DNA of 64,000 nucleotides from NCBI GenBank assembly GCA_038881635.1, contig JAVZPJ010000001.1, positions 1 to 64,000 on the forward strand, written 5' to 3'. Position 1 is the first letter of the stretch. Each line of letters starts with the position of its first letter. Made by a program: the position numbers and the translations under genes. This DNA comes from Sulfolobales archaeon. GTDB taxonomy: Archaea > Thermoproteota > Thermoprotei_A > Sulfolobales > AG1. A model generated the notes under the pieces. That model made no database searches, had not been told where the DNA came from, and saw nothing but the letters and a program-made list of their open reading frames with translations. Below are positions 55,001-63,581 of this stretch, one piece after another.

Positions 55001-56590
55001 GTGAGCATAACAACAGCAGAGAAGTATAGAGCTATATCTCCTTCAGAATTCTTCTATAGAAATAAAGAGATCGCTGGATTTTCCAATCCCGCAAAAGCAT
55101 TATATCAAGCTGTCAGAGAACTTGTTGAAAACTCTCTAGATGCAACAGACACACATGGTATTCTTCCTAACATAAAGGTGATATTAGATCCTGAAGAATC
55201 TTTAGGAGAAGATGTTTTTATACTCACAGTGGAGGATAATGGAATAGGAATTCCTCCCAGCCATATACCTCAAGCTTTTGGAAGAGTTTTATATAGTAGC
55301 AAGTATGTTCTGAAACAGACTCGAGGAATGTTTGGTCTAGGTGCTAAAATGGTTGTTTTATACAGTCAAATAACATTAGGAAAACCTGTTGAGGTTATTA
55401 GCAGTGTAAGAGGATCTGATTCGATATATTATTATAAGCTTATGATCGATATAAAGAATAATGAGCCTATAATTCTAGAAGAAGCTTTATACCCTAATGA
55501 GAGCATGTGGCATGGAACTATTGTGAAGGTATATATTAAAGGAGATTGGATCAGATCTAAAAATAAGATTATAGAGTATATAAGAAGAACAGCTATCGTG
55601 ACACCATATGCACAGATAGTATTCAAAGATCCAGAGGGTGGTATACATTTCTTTAGAAGACTTACAGATAAGATGCCGAAACCTCCTCGAGAAGTTAAAC
55701 CTCATCCTAGAGGTGTTGACGTTGAAATGCTTAGAGATCTAGTTCAGAGATCTAGAGCTAGACGTCTCAAAGATTTTCTAATGGAAGAACTCGATAACGT
55801 AGGAGAGAAGACAGCTGAAGGAATTATAAAGCTTGCTGGGCTCAGAGCTAATCAATCTGTGAAGAAAATGAACCTAGAAGATCTTAAGAAACTTGCGGAT
55901 GCTCTCAATAGATATGAAAATATTAGAAGACCTTCATCAGAACATCTATCACCTATAGGAGAAGAACTGATCAAGATAGGTTTGGAAAATATGTATAAGC
56001 CCGAGTTTGTTGATGCTATAACGAGAAAGCCTATAGCTTTTGAAGGGCATTCTATGATAGTTGAAATCGGTATAGCCTTTGGAGGAGATATTCCAGAAGC
56101 ACCATTCCCAGAAGAGATCCTTCTTCTCAGATATGCTAACAAGATACCCCTTCTATATGATGAGACCAGTGATGTATCTTTTAAAGTAGTTTCACAGATT
56201 GACTGGAAGAACTACGAGATCGAATTTCCTGCAAGACTTGCAGTCTTAACACATATCTGTAGCACTAAGATTCCTTATAAGGGGGTTGGTAAGGAGAGCG
56301 TTGCAGATGTGCCCGAGATAGAAAAGGAGATAGAGAACGGTGTTAAAGAGCTTGCAAGAAGACTTAGAACCTATATTAATAGAAGAAAGAAATTAGAAGA
56401 GGAGCTTAAAAAAGCGTATACTTTTCTGAAATATATTCCAGAAGTGGCTAGAAGCCTAAGCGTGTTCTACGAAGATAAGAGAGAAAACAGATATAATGAG
56501 CTGAAGGATATGCTGTATAAGATGCTTAAAGAAAGAGTTTCCATAAAGGATCTCAAGAGCGTAGATGAGGTAATTCTCTCTATTGAGTAG
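55001..56590 (+). CDS. top6B: DNA topoisomerase VI subunit B
   Basis: 529 residues. GHKL ATPase motifs: ALYQAVRELVENSLDATD, VEDNGIGIP and TRGMFGLGAKMVVLYS, then the H2TH and transducer domains. With subunit A it relaxes and decatenates DNA. Starts at GTG 55001 after GAGGTGG; subunit A follows 11 bases later. Confidence 0.95.
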   Translation: MSITTAEKYRAISPSEFFYRNKEIAGFSNPAKALYQAVRELVENSLDATDTHGILPNIKVILDPEESLGEDVFILTVEDNGIGIPPSHIPQAFGRVLYSSKYVLKQTRGMFGLGAKMVVLYSQITLGKPVEVISSVRGSDSIYYYKLMIDIKNNEPIILEEALYPNESMWHGTIVKVYIKGDWIRSKNKIIEYIRRTAIVTPYAQIVFKDPEGGIHFFRRLTDKMPKPPREVKPHPRGVDVEMLRDLVQRSRARRLKDFLMEELDNVGEKTAEGIIKLAGLRANQSVKKMNLEDLKKLADALNRYENIRRPSSEHLSPIGEELIKIGLENMYKPEFVDAITRKPIAFEGHSMIVEIGIAFGGDIPEAPFPEEILLLRYANKIPLLYDETSDVSFKVVSQIDWKNYEIEFPARLAVLTHICSTKIPYKGVGKESVADVPEIEKEIENGVKELARRLRTYINRRKKLEEELKKAYTFLKYIPEVARSLSVFYEDKRENRYNELKDMLYKMLKERVSIKDLKSVDEVILSIE

Positions 56591-56601
56591 GGTGAGACTT
56601 C

Positions 56602-57768
56602 TTGACATCCTATACTTCGAAAGTAGATCTAGAGGCTAGGAAGAGGATCAGCGAAATCCTGAGAAAAAGGTTTCTAGAGATCGCTGAAAAGATCGAGAGA
56701 GGAGAAGAACCTGAAATGCTTATCCCGAAGAGAACTCTCTCAAACACTATATATGATCCGAAGAGAAAATTACTTCTGCTAGGAGATGAAAAATTCTCGA
56801 GAAAGTTTTTCGATCTTAATGAGGCTAGAAAGTTCATGCAAACAACTCTAATGGCATCAATAATATATGAGTCTCTGATCAATAACGAGTATCCTACGAT
56901 AAGAGATCTCTATTATAGAGGTAAACACACTATAAGATACAAGATCCATGATAAGAGAATTGAAGAAGAGAATACATGGGATGAGCAGAAAGAAAGCGAT
57001 TCGGTTCTGAGAGATATAGAAGTATACACTAATCTCCTTAGAGAAGATATGCTAATACTATCCAAGGAGAAGGGTAAAGTAGTTGGTAATATGAGGATCA
57101 AAAGCGGAGATGATGTTATAGATCTAAGTAAGATGGGCCATGGAGCCTACGCCATAGAACCTACGCCAGATCTCATAGATTTCATAGATGTAGACGCTGA
57201 ATACGTGCTTGTAGTAGAGAAAGATGCTGTATTCCAGCAACTTCATAGAGCAGGTTTTTGGAAGAAATATAAGGCGATACTTATAACTAGCGCCGGACAG
57301 CCTGATAGAGCTACTAGAAGGTTTGTTAGAAGGCTTAACGAAGAGTTGAAGCTTCCAGTATATATAATAACAGATTCAGATCCCTACGGATGGTATATAT
57401 ATAGCGTGTTTAAAATAGGATCCATAACTCTCTCATATGAAAGCGAGAGACTGGCAACACCCAATGCAATATTTCTGGGAGTTTCAATGACCGATATATT
57501 TGGAGATCCTTCTAAGGGTAAGAAGCCTTATCTTACCGAGAGCGAGAGGAAGAACTATATTATAAAAGCTAAAGAGAGAGATCTTAAGAGAGCTAAAGAA
57601 CTTAAGAATTATAAATGGTTTAACACTAAAGAATGGTTGAAAGAGATTCAGATCTTTGAAGAGAAGAAATCAAAACTAGAGATCGAAGCCTTAACTAGTA
57701 AGGGTATGCAGTTCCTTATGGATGTATATATCCCAACGAAGATTAATACAAAAGATTGGATCACCTGA
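56602..57768 (+). CDS. top6A: DNA topoisomerase VI subunit A
   Basis: 388 residues, Spo11-like. The cleaving Tyr is in PTIRDLYYRGKHTIR (Tyr104/105), and the Toprim segment is VLVVEKDAVFQ with DSDPYGWYIY. It cuts DNA in the TopoVI heterotetramer. Starts TTG 56602 after GGGTGA. Confidence 0.95.
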   Translation: MTSYTSKVDLEARKRISEILRKRFLEIAEKIERGEEPEMLIPKRTLSNTIYDPKRKLLLLGDEKFSRKFFDLNEARKFMQTTLMASIIYESLINNEYPTIRDLYYRGKHTIRYKIHDKRIEEENTWDEQKESDSVLRDIEVYTNLLREDMLILSKEKGKVVGNMRIKSGDDVIDLSKMGHGAYAIEPTPDLIDFIDVDAEYVLVVEKDAVFQQLHRAGFWKKYKAILITSAGQPDRATRRFVRRLNEELKLPVYIITDSDPYGWYIYSVFKIGSITLSYESERLATPNAIFLGVSMTDIFGDPSKGKKPYLTESERKNYIIKAKERDLKRAKELKNYKWFNTKEWLKEIQIFEEKKSKLEIEALTSKGMQFLMDVYIPTKINTKDWIT

Positions 57769-57949
57769 GCCTCATAAGCATAAGAGGATTCCTTCAGATC
57801 AGACCTATCTATATATACCTTATACTGTAAGATGCCAGACCATAATCCTTTAGATCCTATGATAATCATCTTCATATTTGAAAGGCTCGATCATAATATT
57901 ATTTTTACTTTATTAGTTCTCAACACCTATTAATGAACCGGGATCTTGA

Positions 57950-59653
57950 ATGAGCTTAGAAATAGGCGAACTCGCTGAAATGCTAGCCACGATCAAGTCT
58001 GTTTTTAATCTGAGTGGAAGTCCTTCAGAGAATCTTCTTGCATTTAATTGGAATAGAGATGGTAAGTGGGATGTGTATATATATGATCTTAGTTTAGAGA
58101 GAATCGAGAAGATAACCTCAGGGCCTGACTCCTATCTAGAGCCTTCCTTCTCTAATAGGAGAAGATTAATAGCTTATCTAAAGGATAGAGAAGGTGACGA
58201 AATGTATCAAGTTATACTGAGAGATCTTGAAAGCGGTGAAGAGCAGGATCTAACTAGAGATCCTTCTCATTACCATTTTAATCCAAGATTCGATCCTAGA
58301 GATGAGATGATAGCATTTACTTCGAATAGAGGTGGGAGACCTTCTCAACTGTTTTTATGGAGAGATCATGAGATTCTTGAGTTGACAAGATGGAATGAGC
58401 CTATATTCAATTTTAACTGGGTTAGTGAGAGAGAGATCGTTTACATAAGAGGAATATATGACACAGAGCTGAGGCTTATCGATGTAGAGAATCTCTCGGA
58501 TGAGCTTTTGCTAAAATTCGAAGGATCTGAGATCTATCTAGGCGATGTAAATAGATCTAGAAAGAAAATATTATTTACATCTAATAAGAATGGATATCTA
58601 GACATAGGAGAGTACGATCTTGATGAGAGAACCTGGAAGTGGATTTATAGAAGCAATAGTGAGAAATACAGCCCTAGATATTATTTCGATGATATACTTT
58701 TTATAGAGTTCACTGATGGAAGGAATATACTCAAGAAGATTCGTAGAGAAGAGATAGAGATTCTAGCAACCGGAGTTGTTGAATTCGAGGTGTTCAGAGG
58801 TGGCATAGCTTATGTTAGGAGCACCTCTGACGAGCCTAGCTCTCTCTATGTGAATAATAAGCTTGTGATAGATAATACACCAGGAGGTTTAAAGGGTAGG
58901 CTGGTGAAAGCCTATTCAGACTACTATACGACCTATGATGGGAGAAGAATTCATGCAATGATATACAAACCCGATAACTGGAATAAAACTGCTGTGGTTC
59001 ATGTGCACGGAGGACCCGATGCACATTCAATGGATTCCTGGAATCCTATCTCACAGCTTCTAGCTTTAAACGGTTTCATGGTGATCCAGCCTAACTACAG
59101 AGGTAGCACAGGTTTCGGGAGAGAGTTTCAGCATCTTAATGATAGAGATCTTGGAGGAGGAGATCTTCAGGATGTAATCCACGCCGCTAAATATGCCAAA
59201 GATCTTGGGGCTGAGAAGATAGTTATTATAGGTGCATCATATGGAGGATATCTAACAGCTCTGGCTCTCGTGAAAGCTCCAGAGATATGGGATGCGGGGG
59301 TTGCTATAGTAGGCTTCTATAACTGGTATACAGAGTATGAGAACGAAGCTGACTATCTTAAGAGCTATGATTCTATCAAAATGGATCCAAAGCTTTTTAG
59401 AGAGAGATCACCTATATTCTTTGTAGAGAATATAAGAGCACCAGTTCTATTCATACATGGCGAAAAAGATCCTAGATGTCCTGTAGAGGAAGTTTATCAG
59501 ATGATAGAAGTGTTAAACAAGTTAGGGAAAAAAGTAGAGCATCTGATCTTCCCAGACGAAGGACATGGTGTTAGAAAAGATGAGAATAGGATTAAGATGT
59601 ATAAAAGAATCATAGAATTCTTAAATAAATATCTCACTGGTAGAGTCGAATGA
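57950..59653 (+). CDS. S9-family prolyl oligopeptidase-type peptidase (acylaminoacyl-peptidase-like)
   Basis: 567 residues, with an N-terminal beta-propeller (residues about 1-315) and a C-terminal alpha/beta hydrolase. Catalytic triad: Ser430 (GASYGGY), Asp507 (HGEKDPRCP) and His539 (PDEGHG). No signal peptide, so probably intracellular peptide degradation. Its stop overlaps the next gene by 4 bases. Confidence 0.92.
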   Translation: MSLEIGELAEMLATIKSVFNLSGSPSENLLAFNWNRDGKWDVYIYDLSLERIEKITSGPDSYLEPSFSNRRRLIAYLKDREGDEMYQVILRDLESGEEQDLTRDPSHYHFNPRFDPRDEMIAFTSNRGGRPSQLFLWRDHEILELTRWNEPIFNFNWVSEREIVYIRGIYDTELRLIDVENLSDELLLKFEGSEIYLGDVNRSRKKILFTSNKNGYLDIGEYDLDERTWKWIYRSNSEKYSPRYYFDDILFIEFTDGRNILKKIRREEIEILATGVVEFEVFRGGIAYVRSTSDEPSSLYVNNKLVIDNTPGGLKGRLVKAYSDYYTTYDGRRIHAMIYKPDNWNKTAVVHVHGGPDAHSMDSWNPISQLLALNGFMVIQPNYRGSTGFGREFQHLNDRDLGGGDLQDVIHAAKYAKDLGAEKIVIIGASYGGYLTALALVKAPEIWDAGVAIVGFYNWYTEYENEADYLKSYDSIKMDPKLFRERSPIFFVENIRAPVLFIHGEKDPRCPVEEVYQMIEVLNKLGKKVEHLIFPDEGHGVRKDENRIKMYKRIIEFLNKYLTGRVE

Positions 59654-60003
59654 GCTCCAAGAAAAGGATCGAAATAGGAGAATTACAAGGATATCCTTAT
59701 GTAGAGTGCGATACTAGTACGGGTATCAACCTCTTAAACAAGATCAGCGAGAGACTAGGATATGTATCAGAAGATCTCAGAGATTCAATTAGGATCTTAA
59801 GCAACTATGATGACTTCTACTCGTATATGAAGAAAAAAGGTAAAGAATTTATAGTACCTAGTAAGAGAGAAAGTGATTTCATAAGAGGAAGAGTTGTAAT
59901 AGATAAGATCAAATTATTAGAAGGAAGAAGAGCTGTAATAGTATTCGATAGAAGAATAAATAGAAGTCTTATAGAGAACGTAGTTTATGAATTTCTATCT
60001 TGA
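59650..60003 (+). CDS. Hypothetical protein
   Basis: 117 residues, ATG overlapping the S9 peptidase TGA (ATGA), so it is translated with it. Short mixed alpha/beta with a SNYDDFYSYMKKKGKEF region; no family recognised. The 3' end overlaps the convergent flavoprotein gene by 9 bases. Confidence 0.6.
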   Translation: MSSKKRIEIGELQGYPYVECDTSTGINLLNKISERLGYVSEDLRDSIRILSNYDDFYSYMKKKGKEFIVPSKRESDFIRGRVVIDKIKLLEGRRAVIVFDRRINRSLIENVVYEFLS

Positions 60004-61116
60004 GATTATCCTCCTAAGAACCGATGAATGATAATCATAGTCTATGTAGAGAGTTCTCCCCAGGTATCTTACAACATATTTTCTTAGAATATTTTCTACG
60101 CCTAATCTTTCAGCTATTTTTGTCGCCATTCTCTGAAAATAAAGCTCTGACAGGATTCCTTTCATATTATTCTCATAAGATTCTCTAAATCTATCTATAT
60201 CCCTATCTATAGAATTTCTAATTGATAGAGCTTGATATAGAGAGGTATACAATCCACCACCTGTGAAAGGCTTTGTAAGTCCTGCAGCATCTCCTGCTAT
60301 AATATATCTTTTCATGATATTTCTCTTGATAAAACTTCTAACTATAATTCCTCCATAGAGAGATGCAGCTCTCGCCTCCTCTACTACTCCGATTTTTTTC
60401 AGTCTATAGAGAAAGTATCTGAAGAAAATACTAGTACTAGTTTTAAGGCTGAATCCAGCTCCTGCTATAGCTCTCTTCTCTGATACAGGGACGATCCATC
60501 CAAAGAATCCTGGGAAGAGTTTGTCATCTATGAATACCAAGATCTCATCTATATCTGCCATATCATATCTCTTAATCGGGGCAAGCCCTTGAATTCCTAA
60601 TAAAAGATCTCTCTTCTCGTTTCCTATGATCTTCTTAGATATGATTCCATTCACTCCATCCGATATTATAGCTACATGATTTTTCAAGCATCTTCTAAAT
60701 AAGGTATTCTTTCTATCAATAACTAAGCAGATCTCGTTATTCTCTCCTTCTTCTAAACTTAAAATCTTTGATCCTAGCTCTACCCTAGATCCTCTGTCTA
60801 TAGCTTCTTTTAATAACATTCTCTCCAGATTAATTCTATCAAGTCTATAAATCCTATCAGTAAATCTTAGATTTAAAATCTCACTGCCGTTAAGATCTAG
60901 AACCTTAATTCCTTTATAGATGTTCATGATATTTTCTACGGCTATGGAGCCCAGGATCTTCACGAATCTACTGCTTACTATACCAGTACAGTGAGGAGGG
61001 TATCCTACTATGTTATGCTCCTCGAATAATAAAGAATCTTCTATCATATATGCATTTGCAAGGCCGGCGAACCCTCCGCCAATGATTACAAATCCTTCTA
61101 TATCTTCTGGCTTCAT
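59995..61116 (-). CDS. Geranylgeranyl reductase-family FAD flavoprotein
   Basis: 373 residues. Rossmann motif IIGGGFAGLANAY and the family signature YIIAGDAAGLTKPFTGGGLYTSL, with HCTGIVS in the substrate region. Archaeal relatives saturate the isoprenoid chains of membrane lipids. The substrate here (lipid or quinone side chain) is not decided by the sequence. Confidence 0.8.
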   Translation of the reverse strand: MKPEDIEGFVIIGGGFAGLANAYMIEDSLLFEEHNIVGYPPHCTGIVSSRFVKILGSIAVENIMNIYKGIKVLDLNGSEILNLRFTDRIYRLDRINLERMLLKEAIDRGSRVELGSKILSLEEGENNEICLVIDRKNTLFRRCLKNHVAIISDGVNGIISKKIIGNEKRDLLLGIQGLAPIKRYDMADIDEILVFIDDKLFPGFFGWIVPVSEKRAIAGAGFSLKTSTSIFFRYFLYRLKKIGVVEEARAASLYGGIIVRSFIKRNIMKRYIIAGDAAGLTKPFTGGGLYTSLYQALSIRNSIDRDIDRFRESYENNMKGILSELYFQRMATKIAERLGVENILRKYVVRYLGRTLYIDYDYHSSVLRRIISR

Positions 61117-61501
61117 CTTCCCTCAGTATTAGATCTCTTGACATTATTTAACTATTCGCAGACATCATCTGAAGACCTGTTCTAATGTGGAGAGATCTCT
61201 CATCTATTCCTCTACTAACTAGAGTGCAGAATGTAAAGAAAGTATGAACATGCATCATGCTAAAGCCTTTGCTGAAGCTAGCAAAGAGAGTAACAGAAGG
61301 AAGTCTATTCTTAGGAGTTTAAAAAAGAATATTGATCCTGAAACTACGCTGTGTAGAGAAGTTAAGCTGAGAGTGGGAGTATCTAGAGAGAATAGAAAGG
61401 TATAGGGGGTGGAATAACCTGTATAAGAGCTGAACCCTGTACTTCCTGGTGTATTAAAGATATATTTCTCTATTAAATTCTCATCTAGTAGCTGAGATAC
61501 G
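61117..61501. other. Intergenic region (385 bases) with a doubtful 53-codon ORF
   Basis: Divergent promoters for the flavoprotein (TATA-like TTAAATAATG on the minus strand) and MTHFR genes. The plus-strand frame 61244-61405 (53 codons, basic, no known family) and a minus-strand frame overlapping it are both doubtful; I favour neither. No RNA gene recognised. Confidence 0.4.
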
Positions 61502-62617
61502 ATGAGTTGCCCGAAAAGAATGCTTAACGGGCCTTGTGGAGGGTATAATGGGGTATTTTGCGAAGATTCCAGTATAGAATGTGTTTGGATCAAGGCTTTT
61601 AATAATCTTAAGATCTATGGGAGAGAAAAAGATATGTTTAGGCTTAAACTTGATTCATTTTTCATGATAAGAGATCACAGACCTTCTATCAGAAGTCTGA
61701 GAGATTTCTTGAGATCCAGAGGATTCAAGTATTTCCTTATATATGAATATGTTCCTAGAAGAGATCTTAGTACAGAAAAATTGAGAGAAGATCTTGAGAA
61801 GATATATAGGGTCTATGAGGGTGTGGATTTCGTAGATAATCCTGGTGGGAGGCCTCTTCAGAGTTCTATAGCTCTTGCTAGTATTGCTAAAACTTTATTT
61901 CCAGATAAGCATGTGGGCTTCCAGATCACTGGAAGAGATCATACTAGAGATATGATAGCAACATATATTATAACAGCATTAAGCTTTGGAATAGATTCGA
62001 TTATAGCAACAACAGGGGATCTAAAGTTAGGAGTTCAGAGTAAAAGTGTTTGGGATCTTGATTCTCCAAGAATAATATATCTAGCGAAGCTGATAAACGA
62101 TCTCGGGAGAGACCATATGAGAAGAAGAGTCTACACAGGAACTAACAAGATATTTATAGGAGCTTCTGTAAACCCATATCTAAACCCTCTAGAGCCTGAG
62201 ATTTATAAGATCTCTGTTAAGAGAGATGCTGGTGCTGATTTTTTTGTCACACAACCTATATACGACGTAGATATTCTCAGAGTATTCCTATCGGGAATTA
62301 GAAGACTGCTTTTAATAGATCCAAGAGAAATTGATATAGTAATAGGATTAGGAAGTATAAGTAGTAAAGAAATCGCGAGATTCCTCTTCGAGAGATCTCA
62401 CGTAAAAATACCTCAAGGTATTAGAGAAGCTCTCGAAAATGAGAATAAAGAAGCTTTGGAAGAAGAGAACATAAGATTTGTGAGAAATCTTACCAGAAAT
62501 ATCATTAGAGAATATCCTGAGAATCCTCCGATCTTCTATATATCAACGTTCGGAGAGGTGGATCTAGGAGTTAAAATTGGAGAGCTTGTAAGAGATGAAA
62601 TAAGAACCATAATATGA
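61502..62617 (+). CDS. Methylenetetrahydrofolate reductase-like protein with N-terminal MTHFR_C-type zinc domain
   Basis: 371 residues. The first 35 residues (CPKRMLNGPCGGYNGVFCE with Cys3, Cys12, Cys20, Cys27) are an MTHFR_C (MetV-like) cysteine domain; the remainder is the MetF TIM barrel (EYVPRRDLSTEK, QITGRDHTRDM, FFVTQPIYDVD). It should reduce methylene- to methyl-tetrahydropterin, probably with ferredoxin-type or flavin electrons. The fusion order (zinc domain first) is noteworthy. Confidence 0.8.
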   Translation: MSCPKRMLNGPCGGYNGVFCEDSSIECVWIKAFNNLKIYGREKDMFRLKLDSFFMIRDHRPSIRSLRDFLRSRGFKYFLIYEYVPRRDLSTEKLREDLEKIYRVYEGVDFVDNPGGRPLQSSIALASIAKTLFPDKHVGFQITGRDHTRDMIATYIITALSFGIDSIIATTGDLKLGVQSKSVWDLDSPRIIYLAKLINDLGRDHMRRRVYTGTNKIFIGASVNPYLNPLEPEIYKISVKRDAGADFFVTQPIYDVDILRVFLSGIRRLLLIDPREIDIVIGLGSISSKEIARFLFERSHVKIPQGIREALENENKEALEEENIRFVRNLTRNIIREYPENPPIFYISTFGEVDLGVKIGELVRDEIRTII

Positions 62618-62624
62618 TAAAGGA

Positions 62625-62694
62625 GGAGCCTGACCCGGAGCCGATGAGAACCAAGTATAATCCTCATCGGGGGGTGGGGTCCGGATCAGGCTCC
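62625..62694. other. Long structured hairpin with G-rich/C-rich bulge
   Basis: Outer stem 62625-62633/62686-62694 (9 bp), one mismatch, 5 bp (62635-62639/62680-62684), an asymmetric bulge of 1 base against 9 (62671-62679, GGGGTGGGG on plus), then 8 bp (62641-62648/62663-62670) and a 14-base loop. It lies in the convergent gap, downstream of both the MTHFR and AdoMet decarboxylase genes. Could be a terminator, an ncRNA or a 3' regulatory element. Confidence 0.6.
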
Positions 62695-62820
62695 ATTATA
62701 TTATATTGTGATAGAGGGGTTAAAACTATTTATCCTTTAATCCTGTGTAGGAGTTTAAAAGCTGATTTGAATATTGAATGAGGATTAAAAAGTGATCTAA
62801 AATATGAATCTAGATATTAA

Positions 62821-63225
62821 TTAGATCAGACTTCTATCGGCGAAGCCTTTTTCCACCTTTGATGCTTTTAAGGCTGAGACTATGTACTCGAAGGCTTTCT
62901 CAGGATCTGTATGCTCTCCGCAGGAGTATACATCTACTGTAGCAAAACTATACTCAGGCCATGTATGTATTGAAATATGACTTTCTAGAATAATACCCAC
63001 TATAGACACTCCCAAGCCTATCTTCCACGCTTTAACATCCAAGAGCTTCATCCCGCCTACTTCAGCTGCCTTTCTTACAACTCTCTCAAGATACCCTAGA
63101 TCTGAAAGGAGTTGAGGATCGCATCCATAGAGATTCCCATAGACCTGTCTTCCAACGACTCTTGGAGATTTCTTCTCTACTAACATAGACTCTGAAAATC
63201 TTTCGTTCTTCAGAATCCGAATCAC
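62821..63225 (-). CDS. S-adenosylmethionine decarboxylase-family proenzyme (AdoMetDC or arginine decarboxylase)
   Basis: Pyruvoyl enzyme of about 120-140 residues; the self-cleavage site is [11 protein letters not shown] (Ser forms the pyruvoyl), then [10 protein letters not shown]. Product is decarboxylated AdoMet or agmatine; crenarchaeal arginine decarboxylase evolved from this family, so substrate is uncertain. Start is unclear: GTG 63246 lies within the Shine-Dalgarno GGAGGTGA itself, so GTG 63225 or ATG 63186 (before [17 protein letters not shown]) is more likely; I draw 63225. A TATA-like box lies at about 63268-63290. Confidence 0.85.
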   Translation of the reverse strand: MIRILKNERFSESMLVEKKSPRVVGRQVYGNLYGCDPQLLSDLGYLERVVRKAAEVGGMKLLDVKAWKIGLGVSIVGIILESHISIHTWPEYSFATVDVYSCGEHTDPEKAFEYIVSALKASKVEKGFADRSLI

Positions 63226-63246
63226 CAGACCCCACCCCCCAATCAC

Positions 63247-63581
63247 CTCCTTCTACATATAGATATCATTAAAAAATTTTTAAGTTTAACCCCCTGTCTC
63301 TCGCGTAGGCTTCTTCAACCTTTGATAATAGTGACTTTCTATATAAATCTTCATAGGATCAGAAGATCTCACGCTCAAAATCTTGAAGTCTCAGCAAAAG
63401 AATTTATCGAAAGATCTCCGGGATCTACAATTATTTATTCTCTGATTCATTAATTTTTCAGATTTTTTACAATAGATGTAGCTCCGAAAATATCTTTCAA
63501 AACCCGATCCTTGCATATGGAGAGAGTTGATTCCGTTAATAGCTTATAAATCTACTCAAGCTAAAATCATAGGAGATAATA
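63247..63581. other. Divergent intergenic region
   Basis: Contains the minus-strand AT-rich promoter of the decarboxylase gene (CTTAAAAATTTTTTAATG) and a plus-strand TATA-like GCTTATAAAT (63542-63551). No ORF or RNA gene recognised. Confidence 0.5.

Noticed and set aside
61244-61405. 53-codon plus-strand ORF as a real gene
   Set aside because: No family, no Shine-Dalgarno and a competing antisense frame; kept only as a remark in the intergenic entry.
61255-61593. 112-codon minus-strand ORF overlapping the MTHFR start
   Set aside because: Overlaps a well supported gene start, low-complexity hydrophobic/Ser content, no family.
62625-62694. Hairpin read as a tRNA-like gene
   Set aside because: The ends pair like an acceptor stem, but there is no consistent T arm, D arm or anticodon arm.
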